64,000 bases of DNA from Algirhabdus cladophorae (GTDB lineage Bacteria > Pseudomonadota > Alphaproteobacteria > Rhodobacterales > Rhodobacteraceae), in NCBI RefSeq assembly GCF_044772865.1, contig NZ_CP173029.1, forward strand, positions 3,038,001 to 3,102,000. Direction: 5' to 3'. Below are positions 8,161-15,489 of the stretch, in pieces. Positions within the stretch are counted from its first letter, which is position 1. Each line of letters opens with the position of its first letter. Both the position numbers and the translations under genes were made by a program. The notes below the pieces were generated by a model that had not been told where the DNA came from, made no database searches, and worked only from the letters and a program-made list of their open reading frames with translations.

Positions 8161-8639
8161 CCATTCCTAATCATAATCGTGGCGGTGCGCCCGTCGGCTT
8201 CATTACAGAACTGGATGGTATCGAAGCCGCATCCGTCATCTATCTGCGCCTTTGGTGCGAAGGTGCCGATGCGCAAGCACAGGTCTGGAATGACTTCGCA
8301 TCTGGTCTTGGCCCTGATCAGGGGCGAAAGGCGCTGAAGTCGTTTGAAGACCTTTGTGCACTTTGCACCCGACATGGGCGTCGTCCGCTGATGCGTCATT
8401 CGGTTCAGTGTAAATGCTTAGGCGCCGACGAATCCTGTTTTGCCAATTTCATCGCCGCAGCGGCAATGGGGGAACGCGAAGATGCCATGTTGATCGCGAC
8501 GCTTCTTGTTCGCCCTGACGTGGCCCCGCTGATCGCATCCCTCGCCGCTGAAGTCGGCCACGCCTTTATGCGCATGCGACTGAGCGCACCAAGGGATATC
8601 ACAACACAATCACTCGAAATTCCAAAAACACTTCACTAA
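8157..8639 (+). CDS. Uncharacterised Cys/His-containing protein coupled to hemP
   Basis: A 160-residue soluble protein I do not recognise. It has no signal peptide or membrane helix. The central part carries a cluster of potential metal ligands: CALCTRHGRRPLMRHSVQCK followed at once by C.GADESC (about residues 67-93), that is five or six Cys and two His within 30 residues. It starts inside the hemP stop (ATGA) and ends 12 bases before the imelysin gene, so it belongs to the iron operon. A metal- or Fe-S-sensing or -carrying role fits the residues and neighbours but is inference. The open frame extends far upstream of this start only as the shadow of hemP. Confidence 0.75.
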   Translation: MTIPNHNRGGAPVGFITELDGIEAASVIYLRLWCEGADAQAQVWNDFASGLGPDQGRKALKSFEDLCALCTRHGRRPLMRHSVQCKCLGADESCFANFIAAAAMGEREDAMLIATLLVRPDVAPLIASLAAEVGHAFMRMRLSAPRDITTQSLEIPKTLH

Positions 8640-8651
8640 AGGGACACCCTC

Positions 8652-9911
8652 ATGAAACGCTACCTTCTTACGACTGCCATTGCAGTTGGCCTCGCCACAC
8701 CCGCACTTGCGGTTGAAACCAAGGACGTGCTCGACACCTACGCCGACATCGCCGCTGCCAATTATGGCGACAGCCTGATCACAGCCAAGCGGTTGCAGAC
8801 CGCCGTGAACGCACTGGTCGCCGATCCGTCCGCTGAAAACCTGACCGCGGCCCGTGCTGCATGGTTGGCCGCCCGTGTGCCATACCAGCAAACCGAGGTG
8901 TTCCGCTTCGGCAATTCAATCGTTGATGACTGGGAAGGTAAAGTGAACGCTTGGCCTCTGGATGAGGGCCTGATTGATTACGTGGATGCATCCTATGGCG
9001 GCCCGTCCGATGAAAACACCTTTGCCGCTTTGAATGTCATTGCGAACCCGACCTTTACCCTGTCGGGTCAGGAGATTGACGCAACATCAATCACGCCTGC
9101 GTTGCTCGAAGACACCTTGCAAGAAGCGGATGGCGTCGAAGCCAATGTAGCCACAGGTTACCATGCGATTGAGTTCTTGCTTTGGGGGCAAGACCTTAAT
9201 GGTCACGGCACGGGTGCGGGGAACCGTCCGTGGACGGATTACGCTATGGATGATGACTGCACGAACGGCAATTGTGTTCGCCGTGGTGAATACCTCACTG
9301 CAGCCACAGACCTGTTGATTTCCGATCTGGAATACATGGCGGGTGCTTGGGCTGAGGGCGGCGAGGCCCGATCTGAGCTGATGTCTGATACCGACGCAGG
9401 TATCTCTGCCATTCTGACAGGCATGGGATCATTGTCTTACGGTGAAACCGCGGGGGAGCGGATGCGTCTGGGCGTGATGCTCAACGATCCTGAAGAAGAG
9501 CATTCCTGCTTCGCCGACAACACCCATAATGATCACTATTACAACGGTGTTGGCATCCAGAACGTATACCTTGGTGAATACATCCGCGTCGATGGAACAT
9601 TGGTAACGGGACCTTCGTTGTCTGATCTAGTGGCCGAAACGGACGCGGCAATCGACGCTGAAATGCAAGCCAAGCTCGGCGATGCCGTGATGGCCTTGGG
9701 CCGCATCAAGATCGCAGCAGAGGCAGGATTTGCCTATGACCAAATGTTGGAACGCGGCAATAAAGCGGGCGAGGCCCTGATCATGGGCGGCGTGAACGGT
9801 TTGATTGACCAGACACGTTCTATTGAGCGGGTAATTTCCGCCCTTGGCGTTGATGGCGTTGGGATCGAAGGGTCAGACTCCTTGGACGATCCGAACGCTG
9901 TCTTTCAATAA
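8652..9911 (+). CDS. Imelysin family (M75-like) periplasmic iron-uptake protein, IrpA-like
   Basis: A 419-residue secreted protein with a clear Sec signal (MKRYLLTTAIAVGLATPALA, cleavage after residue 20). The imelysin signature GxHxxE is present as GYHAIE (residues 169-174), inside a conserved ATGYHAIEFLLWG block. A Cys/His/Asp-rich region (DDDCTNGNCVRRGEY; later HSCFADNTHNDHYYNG) resembles IrpA of cyanobacteria and algal-cell-surface iron-assimilation proteins. The family is associated with iron acquisition, not proven proteolysis. A second imelysin is encoded at 12914-13915, with the di-heme protein before it, a combination conserved in many proteobacteria. Confidence 0.93.
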   Translation: MKRYLLTTAIAVGLATPALAVETKDVLDTYADIAAANYGDSLITAKRLQTAVNALVADPSAENLTAARAAWLAARVPYQQTEVFRFGNSIVDDWEGKVNAWPLDEGLIDYVDASYGGPSDENTFAALNVIANPTFTLSGQEIDATSITPALLEDTLQEADGVEANVATGYHAIEFLLWGQDLNGHGTGAGNRPWTDYAMDDDCTNGNCVRRGEYLTAATDLLISDLEYMAGAWAEGGEARSELMSDTDAGISAILTGMGSLSYGETAGERMRLGVMLNDPEEEHSCFADNTHNDHYYNGVGIQNVYLGEYIRVDGTLVTGPSLSDLVAETDAAIDAEMQAKLGDAVMALGRIKIAAEAGFAYDQMLERGNKAGEALIMGGVNGLIDQTRSIERVISALGVDGVGIEGSDSLDDPNAVFQ

Positions 9912-9997
9912 GCACGATCTGACTTAAGTGATGGGGCGGGCCTGCGATGGTCCGCCTCAAGCCATTTTCCCAGCCTAGCCAGCAAGGTTTTACCAAG

Positions 9998-10252
9998 ATG
10001 CCAAAGACGCCAAGCCCCTGCATTGATGTATGCAAGTTCAAACGCGAGGGCCATTGCATCGGATGTTCCATGACCAAGGCGCAAAAAGCGCTGTTCAAAC
10101 AGCTGAAAAAGAACACGCACCGCGACGGTTTCATTGAAATGCTGATGGCACAACAAAATCAGATGGGTGCCTACGGTGGCTGGCGCATTGCCTACGCGCG
10201 AAAGTGCAGCAAAAAGGGCGCAAAAGCGCCCTTTGAGTTGGATAAACTGTAA
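9998..10252 (+). CDS. DUF1289 small Cys-rich protein
   Basis: An 84-residue cytoplasmic protein with the DUF1289 signature: SPCIDVCKFKREGHCIGC (four Cys in a CxxxC...CxxC pattern) near the N-terminus, followed by a basic stretch. The start at 9998 (MPKTPSPC) is preferred over an upstream in-frame GTG/ATG because the family begins just before the first Cys and AAGG lies upstream. Function unknown; the Cys pattern suggests a metal site. It ends five bases from the convergent dps gene. Confidence 0.88.
   Translation: MPKTPSPCIDVCKFKREGHCIGCSMTKAQKALFKQLKKNTHRDGFIEMLMAQQNQMGAYGGWRIAYARKCSKKGAKAPFELDKL
10211..10234 (-). terminator. Intrinsic terminator of dps inside the DUF1289 coding end
   Basis: On the minus strand AAAGGGCGC and GCGCCCTTT (9-bp perfect stem, 4-base loop) are followed by a run of T. 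It lies 24 bases past the dps stop and within the last codons of the convergent DUF1289 gene, so the same DNA serves as code and terminator. Confidence 0.7.
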
Positions 10253-10257
10253 GCGAC

Positions 10258-10728
10258 CTAGGCCAGATGCGCCCGTAGAAACCACGCAAATTTTTCGTGC
10301 TCCTGCCCGCGGGCGATACACAGATCTTCTGTCAGAGTATCGCCATGCTTTGCCGCCAGCTCCCCCGCTCCGGCAAGGGTCTGCGCCAGCGTTTCTTGCG
10401 CATCTTGCATCACCGCAATCATCTCACGGTCGGTGGCGTGGCCATCATGCTCGGATACTTTTGAGCGTTTCAGCATACTGGCCAACATCCCTTCGGCATG
10501 CTTGTCCAGCGCTCGGATGCGTTCGGCCAGATCGTCCTGCGCGATGAAATGATCTTCGTAAATCTTCTGAAACAGATCATGGAGCGGACCAAAGGCCATG
10601 CCTTTAACGTTCCAGTGGAAATTCTGGGCCAGCATCGTTGTCACAGCGGTTTCGGCCACCGCTTGGTTCAGGGCTTCGGCGATAGCGATTTGAGCGTCCT
10701 CGCTCAGGGCAACGGCAGTTTCTGTCAT
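10258..10728 (-). CDS. dps: Dps-type DNA-binding ferritin-like protein
   Basis: A 156-residue ferritin-fold protein that stores iron as ferric mineral in a 12-mer and protects DNA from peroxide. Dps ferroxidase-site elements are present: NFHWNVKG (about residues 36-43), then HDLFQKIYEDHFIAQDDLAERIRAL with the His/Asp/Glu ligands. The start at 10728 (MTETAVAL) has GGAGAG upstream. A perfect ICE box lies about 90 bases upstream, indicating control by Irr, the heme-iron regulator of alphaproteobacteria. It fits the neighbouring iron-uptake genes as the storage side of the same response. Confidence 0.93.
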   Translation of the reverse strand: MTETAVALSEDAQIAIAEALNQAVAETAVTTMLAQNFHWNVKGMAFGPLHDLFQKIYEDHFIAQDDLAERIRALDKHAEGMLASMLKRSKVSEHDGHATDREMIAVMQDAQETLAQTLAGAGELAAKHGDTLTEDLCIARGQEHEKFAWFLRAHLA

Positions 10729-10818
10729 CGGTCTCTCCGGAATGAAAGTATGTGGATTGGCTGGCGTTTGCTGGCTTAGACACAAATCTAACGCGCCAAT
10801 CCGCCCTTGCAAGAGTTT

Positions 10819-10835
10819 TTTAGAATAATTCTAAA
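10819..10835. promoter_or_regulatory. ICE box (Irr operator) upstream of dps
   Basis: TTTAGAA-TAA-TTCTAAA, a perfect 17-bp palindrome with 7-bp arms, 91 bases before the dps start. This is the form of the iron control element bound by Irr in rhizobia and Rhodobacterales. Its right arm overlaps the stop codon of the preceding 143-residue gene (10831-10833), so the dps promoter sits in that gene's tail. Confidence 0.8.
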
Positions 10836-11262
10836 GTTTGCCAAATCTGTCGGAAATTCCGTGGATCAGAAACGCAAGGTTTCTTAGATGCTGGGGTGCC
10901 ACACGCGACCGGATCAGAAATTCGAAACTTGGCCAGTCTTTGGCGCGACTGCACTGGACTGCGCGAATGAGCCACGCTTCGTCAAAGGATACGTCGACTT
11001 CGCCGGGTCGATAAAACGTGGGCCGCACGCCCAAAGCCTGACGCAAACAGCGGACCAAGGCACGTGCATGGGCGTCTTGGGCAACGCAGCTTTGGTTGGA
11101 AATCAGGGCGCAGGCCTCAAACAATTCGGCCCGTCCATGCGTACGACATTCCATCGCGATCATGCGCAACGCGTTCAAAACGCCGCGCGCCTGTGCAGGG
11201 ATTTGCCAAGCAGGAATCTGGTCCGCCCGGTGCCGATCATTTTGGAAAGCATGTAACGCCAT
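10831..11262 (-). CDS. Uncharacterised 143-residue protein between dps and the di-heme gene
   Basis: I do not recognise this protein. It is soluble, without a signal, mostly helical by composition, with scattered Cys (MECRTHG, EACALISNQSC, RCLRQ, VQCSR) and Trp/Arg-rich C-terminal part (RAKDWPSFEFLIRSR). It has a good ribosome-binding site (GAAGGA, seven bases before the ATG) and is divergent from the di-heme oxidoreductase, which puts its promoter in the same 98-base AT-rich gap. Position between iron storage and iron uptake genes suggests a link with iron, but nothing in the sequence proves it. Confidence 0.7.
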   Translation of the reverse strand: MALHAFQNDRHRADQIPAWQIPAQARGVLNALRMIAMECRTHGRAELFEACALISNQSCVAQDAHARALVRCLRQALGVRPTFYRPGEVDVSFDEAWLIRAVQCSRAKDWPSFEFLIRSRVAPQHLRNLAFLIHGISDRFGKL

Positions 11263-11360
11263 TATGGCATCCTTCGTCGGGTATGCGGCGAATAGTGACT
11301 CGCCAATCTGAATACCTGAGTATAATTATAAGATATTGTCAAAATGTAAAAGGTCTACCC

Positions 11361-12917
11361 ATGCCATCTGCGACAAAATCTCTGACGCTGTGCTTCCTTG
11401 CCGCGGCGCCACTAGCGTTGGCGGATCAGGCCGCGCGCGAGGATTATGCAGACTTGGGCGATCCGCACCTGAACGCCGTGCCGAGAACCAAGGCCGAAGC
11501 CACGCGCATCGCCACAGTGACCGCCACCGCGACAGACTTCACAATCGCCCAGCCGTTCGAAGAACGCCTTGCTGGCGCCGCGACGGTGCGTGTTCTGCCT
11601 GATGCCAACGCCTTCTCGCAACCATCAGGCAACATCACGTTTGAGGATGAGCTTGAGTTCAGGTTAGGCAATGGGTTGTTCCGCAAGCTCTGGGTATCTT
11701 CACCTTCATCGACATTGGCATCTGATGGTTTGGGGCCGTTATTCAACGCACGGTCCTGCCAGCGGTGCCACATCAAGGATGGCCGTGGTCACCCGCCAGA
11801 GAACGCAGAAGACAACCGTGTTTCGATGTTCTTGCGTGTGTCGATCATGGACCCCGACGGTGTGCCAGATGACGCAAGAATCGCCGAGATCGCCGATTAT
11901 ATCGCGACCCTTCCTGATCCAACCTATGGTCAGCAGTTGCAGGACTTCGCAGTGCAGGGGCATGCCTCCGAGTATGCGCTTGGGGTCACCTATGAAGAAG
12001 AGATTGTAACGCTTGCCGATGGCACCCAAGCCTCCCTGCGCCACCCAACCTACACTGCAGAGAACCTCGGCTATGGTCCCTTGGCCGAAGGTGCGATGCT
12101 CTCCCCACGTGTTGCCCCTCAGATGATCGGGCTGGGCCTGTTAGAGGCGATCCCCGCCGCCGACATCCTGACCAATGCAGACCCAGAAGATTTGGACAAC
12201 GACGGTATCTCTGGCCGCCCCAATATCGTTTGGTCTGTTGAGTTCGATCAACCCATGCTGGGCCGCTTTGGCCTCAAGGCTGGCAACCCAACTGTCATGC
12301 AGCAATCTGCCGAAGCATTTGCGGGTGACATCGGTATTTCTAATCCGCTTTTCCCAGCGGGTGCGGGAGAATGCACTGTCAACCAAACCCACTGTCAGAA
12401 TGCTATCCATGGCGATGATGACGCCCGTGGCACCGAGATCGACGCGATGGGCATGGACCTTGTGACCTTCTACAGCCGCAATCTGGGCGTGCCTGCAAGG
12501 CGTGATGTCGATGACAGCCAAGTGCTGCGTGGCAAGGAAGTGTTCTACAGAACGGGCTGTACAGCCTGCCACACGCCTAGCTTTGTCACCCACCGCCTTG
12601 AAAACCAGCCCGAACAGAGCTTCCAACTGATCTGGCCCTACACGGACATGCTGCTGCATGACATGGGGCCTGCCTTGGCCGACAACCGCCCCGAAGCACG
12701 AGCCACGGGCAGCGAATGGCGCACCCCGCCCCTCTGGGGGATCGGCCTGACGGAACAAGTTAGCGGCCACACCTATTTCCTACACGATGGTCGGGCACGG
12801 TCGCTGCTTGAGGCCGTGTTGTGGCATGGTGGCGAAGCACAGGCGCAACGGGATGCAGTCGTAAATATGCCCACTGCGGATCGTGAAGCCCTGTTAAGAT
12901 TTTTGGAGAGCCTATGA
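11361..12917 (+). CDS. Di-heme oxidoreductase-like protein (DUF1111, c-type cytochrome)
   Basis: A 518-residue periplasmic protein with signal peptide (residues 1-21, LCFLAAAPLALA) and two c-type heme sites: SCQRCH (residues 133-137) and GCTACH (400-404). This is the DUF1111 / di-heme oxidoredictase family, often labelled thiol oxidoreductase, found next to imelysin genes. It may handle Fe(II)/Fe(III) redox changes during uptake; that role is inferred from context. The start at 11361 has AAAGG upstream. The promoter gap (11263-11360) is AT-rich with the palindrome TATAATTATA, but no ICE box. The stop overlaps the next ATG as ATGA. Confidence 0.92.
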   Translation: MPSATKSLTLCFLAAAPLALADQAAREDYADLGDPHLNAVPRTKAEATRIATVTATATDFTIAQPFEERLAGAATVRVLPDANAFSQPSGNITFEDELEFRLGNGLFRKLWVSSPSSTLASDGLGPLFNARSCQRCHIKDGRGHPPENAEDNRVSMFLRVSIMDPDGVPDDARIAEIADYIATLPDPTYGQQLQDFAVQGHASEYALGVTYEEEIVTLADGTQASLRHPTYTAENLGYGPLAEGAMLSPRVAPQMIGLGLLEAIPAADILTNADPEDLDNDGISGRPNIVWSVEFDQPMLGRFGLKAGNPTVMQQSAEAFAGDIGISNPLFPAGAGECTVNQTHCQNAIHGDDDARGTEIDAMGMDLVTFYSRNLGVPARRDVDDSQVLRGKEVFYRTGCTACHTPSFVTHRLENQPEQSFQLIWPYTDMLLHDMGPALADNRPEARATGSEWRTPPLWGIGLTEQVSGHTYFLHDGRARSLLEAVLWHGGEAQAQRDAVVNMPTADREALLRFLESL

Positions 12918-13915
12918 AACGTTTCTTACTGGCCGCTACTGTTGTCTGCACCCCACTCACCGCCACAGCGAACCCTTCCATCCCCACTATCATAGACGAC
13001 CATATCCTGCCACGGTTCGAGACCCTCGCTGATACATCTGCGGCCCTCTCCCAAGCCGCGATCCAAAACTGTGACCCGTCATCCGAAGCTCTGCGCAAGG
13101 CGTATGGCACCGCGTTTGATGCATGGGTGTCCGCATCCCATCTTCGGTTCGGTCCAACAGAAGTAGATGATCGTGCCTTTGCATTGGCGTTCTGGCCAGA
13201 CAGTCGCGGGGCCACGCCTAGGGCACTGGCTACGCTCATAGCCGACAAAGACCCAATCGGCCTTGGCGCCGAAGGCTACAGCGAGGTCTCCATCGCCGCC
13301 CGAGGCTTTTATGCGTTGGAGTTTCTGCTGTATGACGAGCCCCTGATGCAGCCCAGCGATTACCACTGCACCCTCGTGCAAACCGTGACCGCGGATATCG
13401 CTGCCACATCATCAGCGATCTATAATGACTGGGAAGCCAGCTATGTGGACGTTCTCCTGTCACCAGCCCCCGATGCTACCTACCGCAGCGAAGAAGAAGT
13501 CCTGCAAGAAATGCTCAGGGCACTGACCACTGGGCTACAATTTACTCAAGAGAGCCGCCTTGGCCGACCCCTTGGCACCTTTGATCGTCCCCGACCGACA
13601 AGGGCAGAGGTCCGAAGGTCTGGTCGATCCGCCCAACATGTCGTGCTAAGCTTGACATCCTTGCAAGACTTGGCGTCGCATCTTGCGGTGTCTGATGAGA
13701 CCCTGTCAGACAAACTCAACCATCAATTCAAAGATGCCCTTGGCAAGCTGGCAACCCTGAACGATCCTGTCTTTGCAGGGGTTGCGGACCCACAATCCCG
13801 CCTCAAGGTCGAGGTCATAAGCCAATCCGTTGGAACGATCCGCAGCACTGTCCAAACAGAGCTTGGCCGCACACTGGGTGTCGCCGCCGGGTTCAATTCG
13901 CTGGACGGAGACTAG
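12914..13915 (+). CDS. Second imelysin-family protein
   Basis: A 333-residue secreted protein (signal MKRFLLAATVVCTPLTATA) with the imelysin core: GPTEVDDRAFALAFWPD and GFYALEFLLYDEPL. The GxHxxE signature is altered here to GFYALE, so the His of the first imelysin is replaced by Tyr. The two imelysins of this operon are thus likely to have different roles. It overlaps the di-heme gene at its start and ends two bases before DUF1513. Confidence 0.9.
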   Translation: MKRFLLAATVVCTPLTATANPSIPTIIDDHILPRFETLADTSAALSQAAIQNCDPSSEALRKAYGTAFDAWVSASHLRFGPTEVDDRAFALAFWPDSRGATPRALATLIADKDPIGLGAEGYSEVSIAARGFYALEFLLYDEPLMQPSDYHCTLVQTVTADIAATSSAIYNDWEASYVDVLLSPAPDATYRSEEEVLQEMLRALTTGLQFTQESRLGRPLGTFDRPRPTRAEVRRSGRSAQHVVLSLTSLQDLASHLAVSDETLSDKLNHQFKDALGKLATLNDPVFAGVADPQSRLKVEVISQSVGTIRSTVQTELGRTLGVAAGFNSLDGD

Positions 13916-13916
13916 G

Positions 13917-14990
13917 ATGGAAGCGGGGCGTCGTCAGTTTATAGCGGGCCTGCTGGCCTCGGGACTTGTCCCCAAGCCTACGTGGGCGGATGCGGGATCA
14001 CCGTCATTCCTCTCCGCCGCTGCCCTGCCTGATGGGGCCTATGTGCTGTGCGGGATCGATGCTGACCTGAACATTACGTTCCAACTCCCGCTGCCCGCCC
14101 GAGGTCATGCAGCGGCAGCACATCCGCTCAAACCCGAAGCCGTTGCTTTTGCAAGACGACCGGGCACCTTCGCAGTCGTCATAGACTGTGCAACGGGCGT
14201 TCAGAAGGCGGTCCTAACCGCACTCGCTGGCCGCCATTTCTACGGTCATGGCGCATTCTCAGGGGATGGCAGTCTGCTTTTCACAACCGAGAACGATTAT
14301 GAGGCAGGTCGTGGCCGCATAGGCGTCTGGGATGTCGCGTCAGGCTACACTCGCATCGACGAATGGGACAGCGGCGGCATCGGCCCCCATGACATCAAAC
14401 GTTTGCCGAACTCTGATGTGCTGGTCGTCGCCAACGGTGGCATCGACACGCATCCAGACACAGGCCGCACCAAGTTGAACATTGCGACGATGCAACCGAA
14501 CTTGTCCTACATCCAAAATGGCACGGTGATTGACACTGTCGAATTGCCCCCTGAAATGCACAAGAACTCAATCAGGCACCTCGCAGTTTCCAATGAGGGA
14601 CAGGTTGCCTTCGGGATGCAGTGGCAGGGCGATGGTGTTCCGATTAGCCTAGTAGGCCATCACAGTATTGGGCGGGAGGTCGTCCTTATGCGAGCCAGTC
14701 CAGACCGGATACGAGACATGCAAGGATACGTGGGAAGCATCGCTTATGCTTTCGATGGAACCACAATCGTGGTCACATCTCCACGGGGTAACAGTGTCCA
14801 ACACTACGATGCAGCTTCCGCCCAAATCGTCGCGGCGGATTCTGTCAGTGACGTCTGTGGAGTTGCAACAACTGTCGATGGCTTCATGCTGACAGCAGGC
14901 ACTGGTGAGCTGGCGTTCTCAACATGGACTTGCAAAGTGGTTTCCAAATTCGAAGCCGTTCAATGGGACAACCATCTAATTTCAATTTGA
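13917..14990 (+). CDS. DUF1513 periplasmic beta-propeller-like protein
   Basis: A 357-residue protein with an N-terminal twin-Arg signal (GRRQFIAGLLASGL), pointing to Tat export. The body has the repeated sheet pattern of DUF1513, including HFYGHGAFSGDG, LFTTENDY, GIGPHDIKRL and VANGGIDTHP. This family closes imelysin/DUF1111 operons in many proteobacteria and probably is a WD40-like propeller; its biochemical role is not established. The start at 13917 follows the previous stop by one base, so translation is coupled. Confidence 0.92.
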   Translation: MEAGRRQFIAGLLASGLVPKPTWADAGSPSFLSAAALPDGAYVLCGIDADLNITFQLPLPARGHAAAAHPLKPEAVAFARRPGTFAVVIDCATGVQKAVLTALAGRHFYGHGAFSGDGSLLFTTENDYEAGRGRIGVWDVASGYTRIDEWDSGGIGPHDIKRLPNSDVLVVANGGIDTHPDTGRTKLNIATMQPNLSYIQNGTVIDTVELPPEMHKNSIRHLAVSNEGQVAFGMQWQGDGVPISLVGHHSIGREVVLMRASPDRIRDMQGYVGSIAYAFDGTTIVVTSPRGNSVQHYDAASAQIVAADSVSDVCGVATTVDGFMLTAGTGELAFSTWTCKVVSKFEAVQWDNHLISI

Positions 14991-15014
14991 CCAGTTACCA
15001 TCAATAAACTTTGA

Positions 15015-15149
15015 CGCAACATCGGTAAAACTGGGAATTTGCGAGCAGTGCAACTGATTTATCGCCACACAAAGATCGATAGAACTGTTTGGCACTTGGG
15101 CGTCGAAGTCGAAGATACCCTAAACATTGCCGAGAAGATCGACATTTGA
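15015..15149 (+). pseudogene. Tail of a tyrosine recombinase/integrase (remnant)
   Basis: A 44-codon in-frame fragment just after a stop codon reads TGNLRAVQLIYRHTKIDRTV, WHLGVEVEDTLNIAEKIDI and stop. This is the C-terminal end of an integrase of the type with RAVQLLLGHTKIESTVRYLG and a final ALAIAEKIDI. The catalytic core is missing and the usual VRYLG is changed to VWHLG. It has no start or ribosome-binding site. A comparable tail is at 20591-20685. Confidence 0.75.
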
Positions 15150-15444
15150 ACTTTAGGCGAACGGCAGAGGAAATCCGGCATTCATCGGTCGCTATACTCT
15201 GAGTGATAGCGGTTTTCGGCGCTTTCGGCACAAAAGTGGTTAATGCACAGTCAAAGCACGCACGGCGCTACGGGCATGTTCTGATTTCTCAAATCCGCGT
15301 CGGTTCGGAAAACTCTGTGATGCTACCCAAGCCGTCGCCCTTTTCAGCGCAATCGAGGCGGGGTGCAAATCAACACAACAGCAAGGTTAAAGCGCAAAAG
15401 ACGCGAGATGGGACTCTCTTGTATGGACAAATGTTTGGATTGTC
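15150..15444. other. Gap after the recombinase remnant
   Basis: About 295 bases with no frame that has both a ribosome-binding site and a recognisable product. It joins the recombinase tail to the hairpin behind the GMC oxidoreductase and is probably relic DNA. Confidence 0.5.
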
Positions 15445-15475
15445 GCGGTCCCGTTTGGTTTTGACACGGGACCGC
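15445..15475 (-). terminator. Strong hairpin after the GMC oxidoreductase
   Basis: GCGGTCCCGT and ACGGGACCGC form a perfect 10-bp stem with an 11-base loop, starting 15 bases beyond the stop of the minus-strand GMC gene. The T run is weak on both strands, so this is a probable terminator or 3'-end stabiliser rather than a certain one. Confidence 0.55.
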
Positions 15476-15489
15476 TTTCGCATTCTGTT

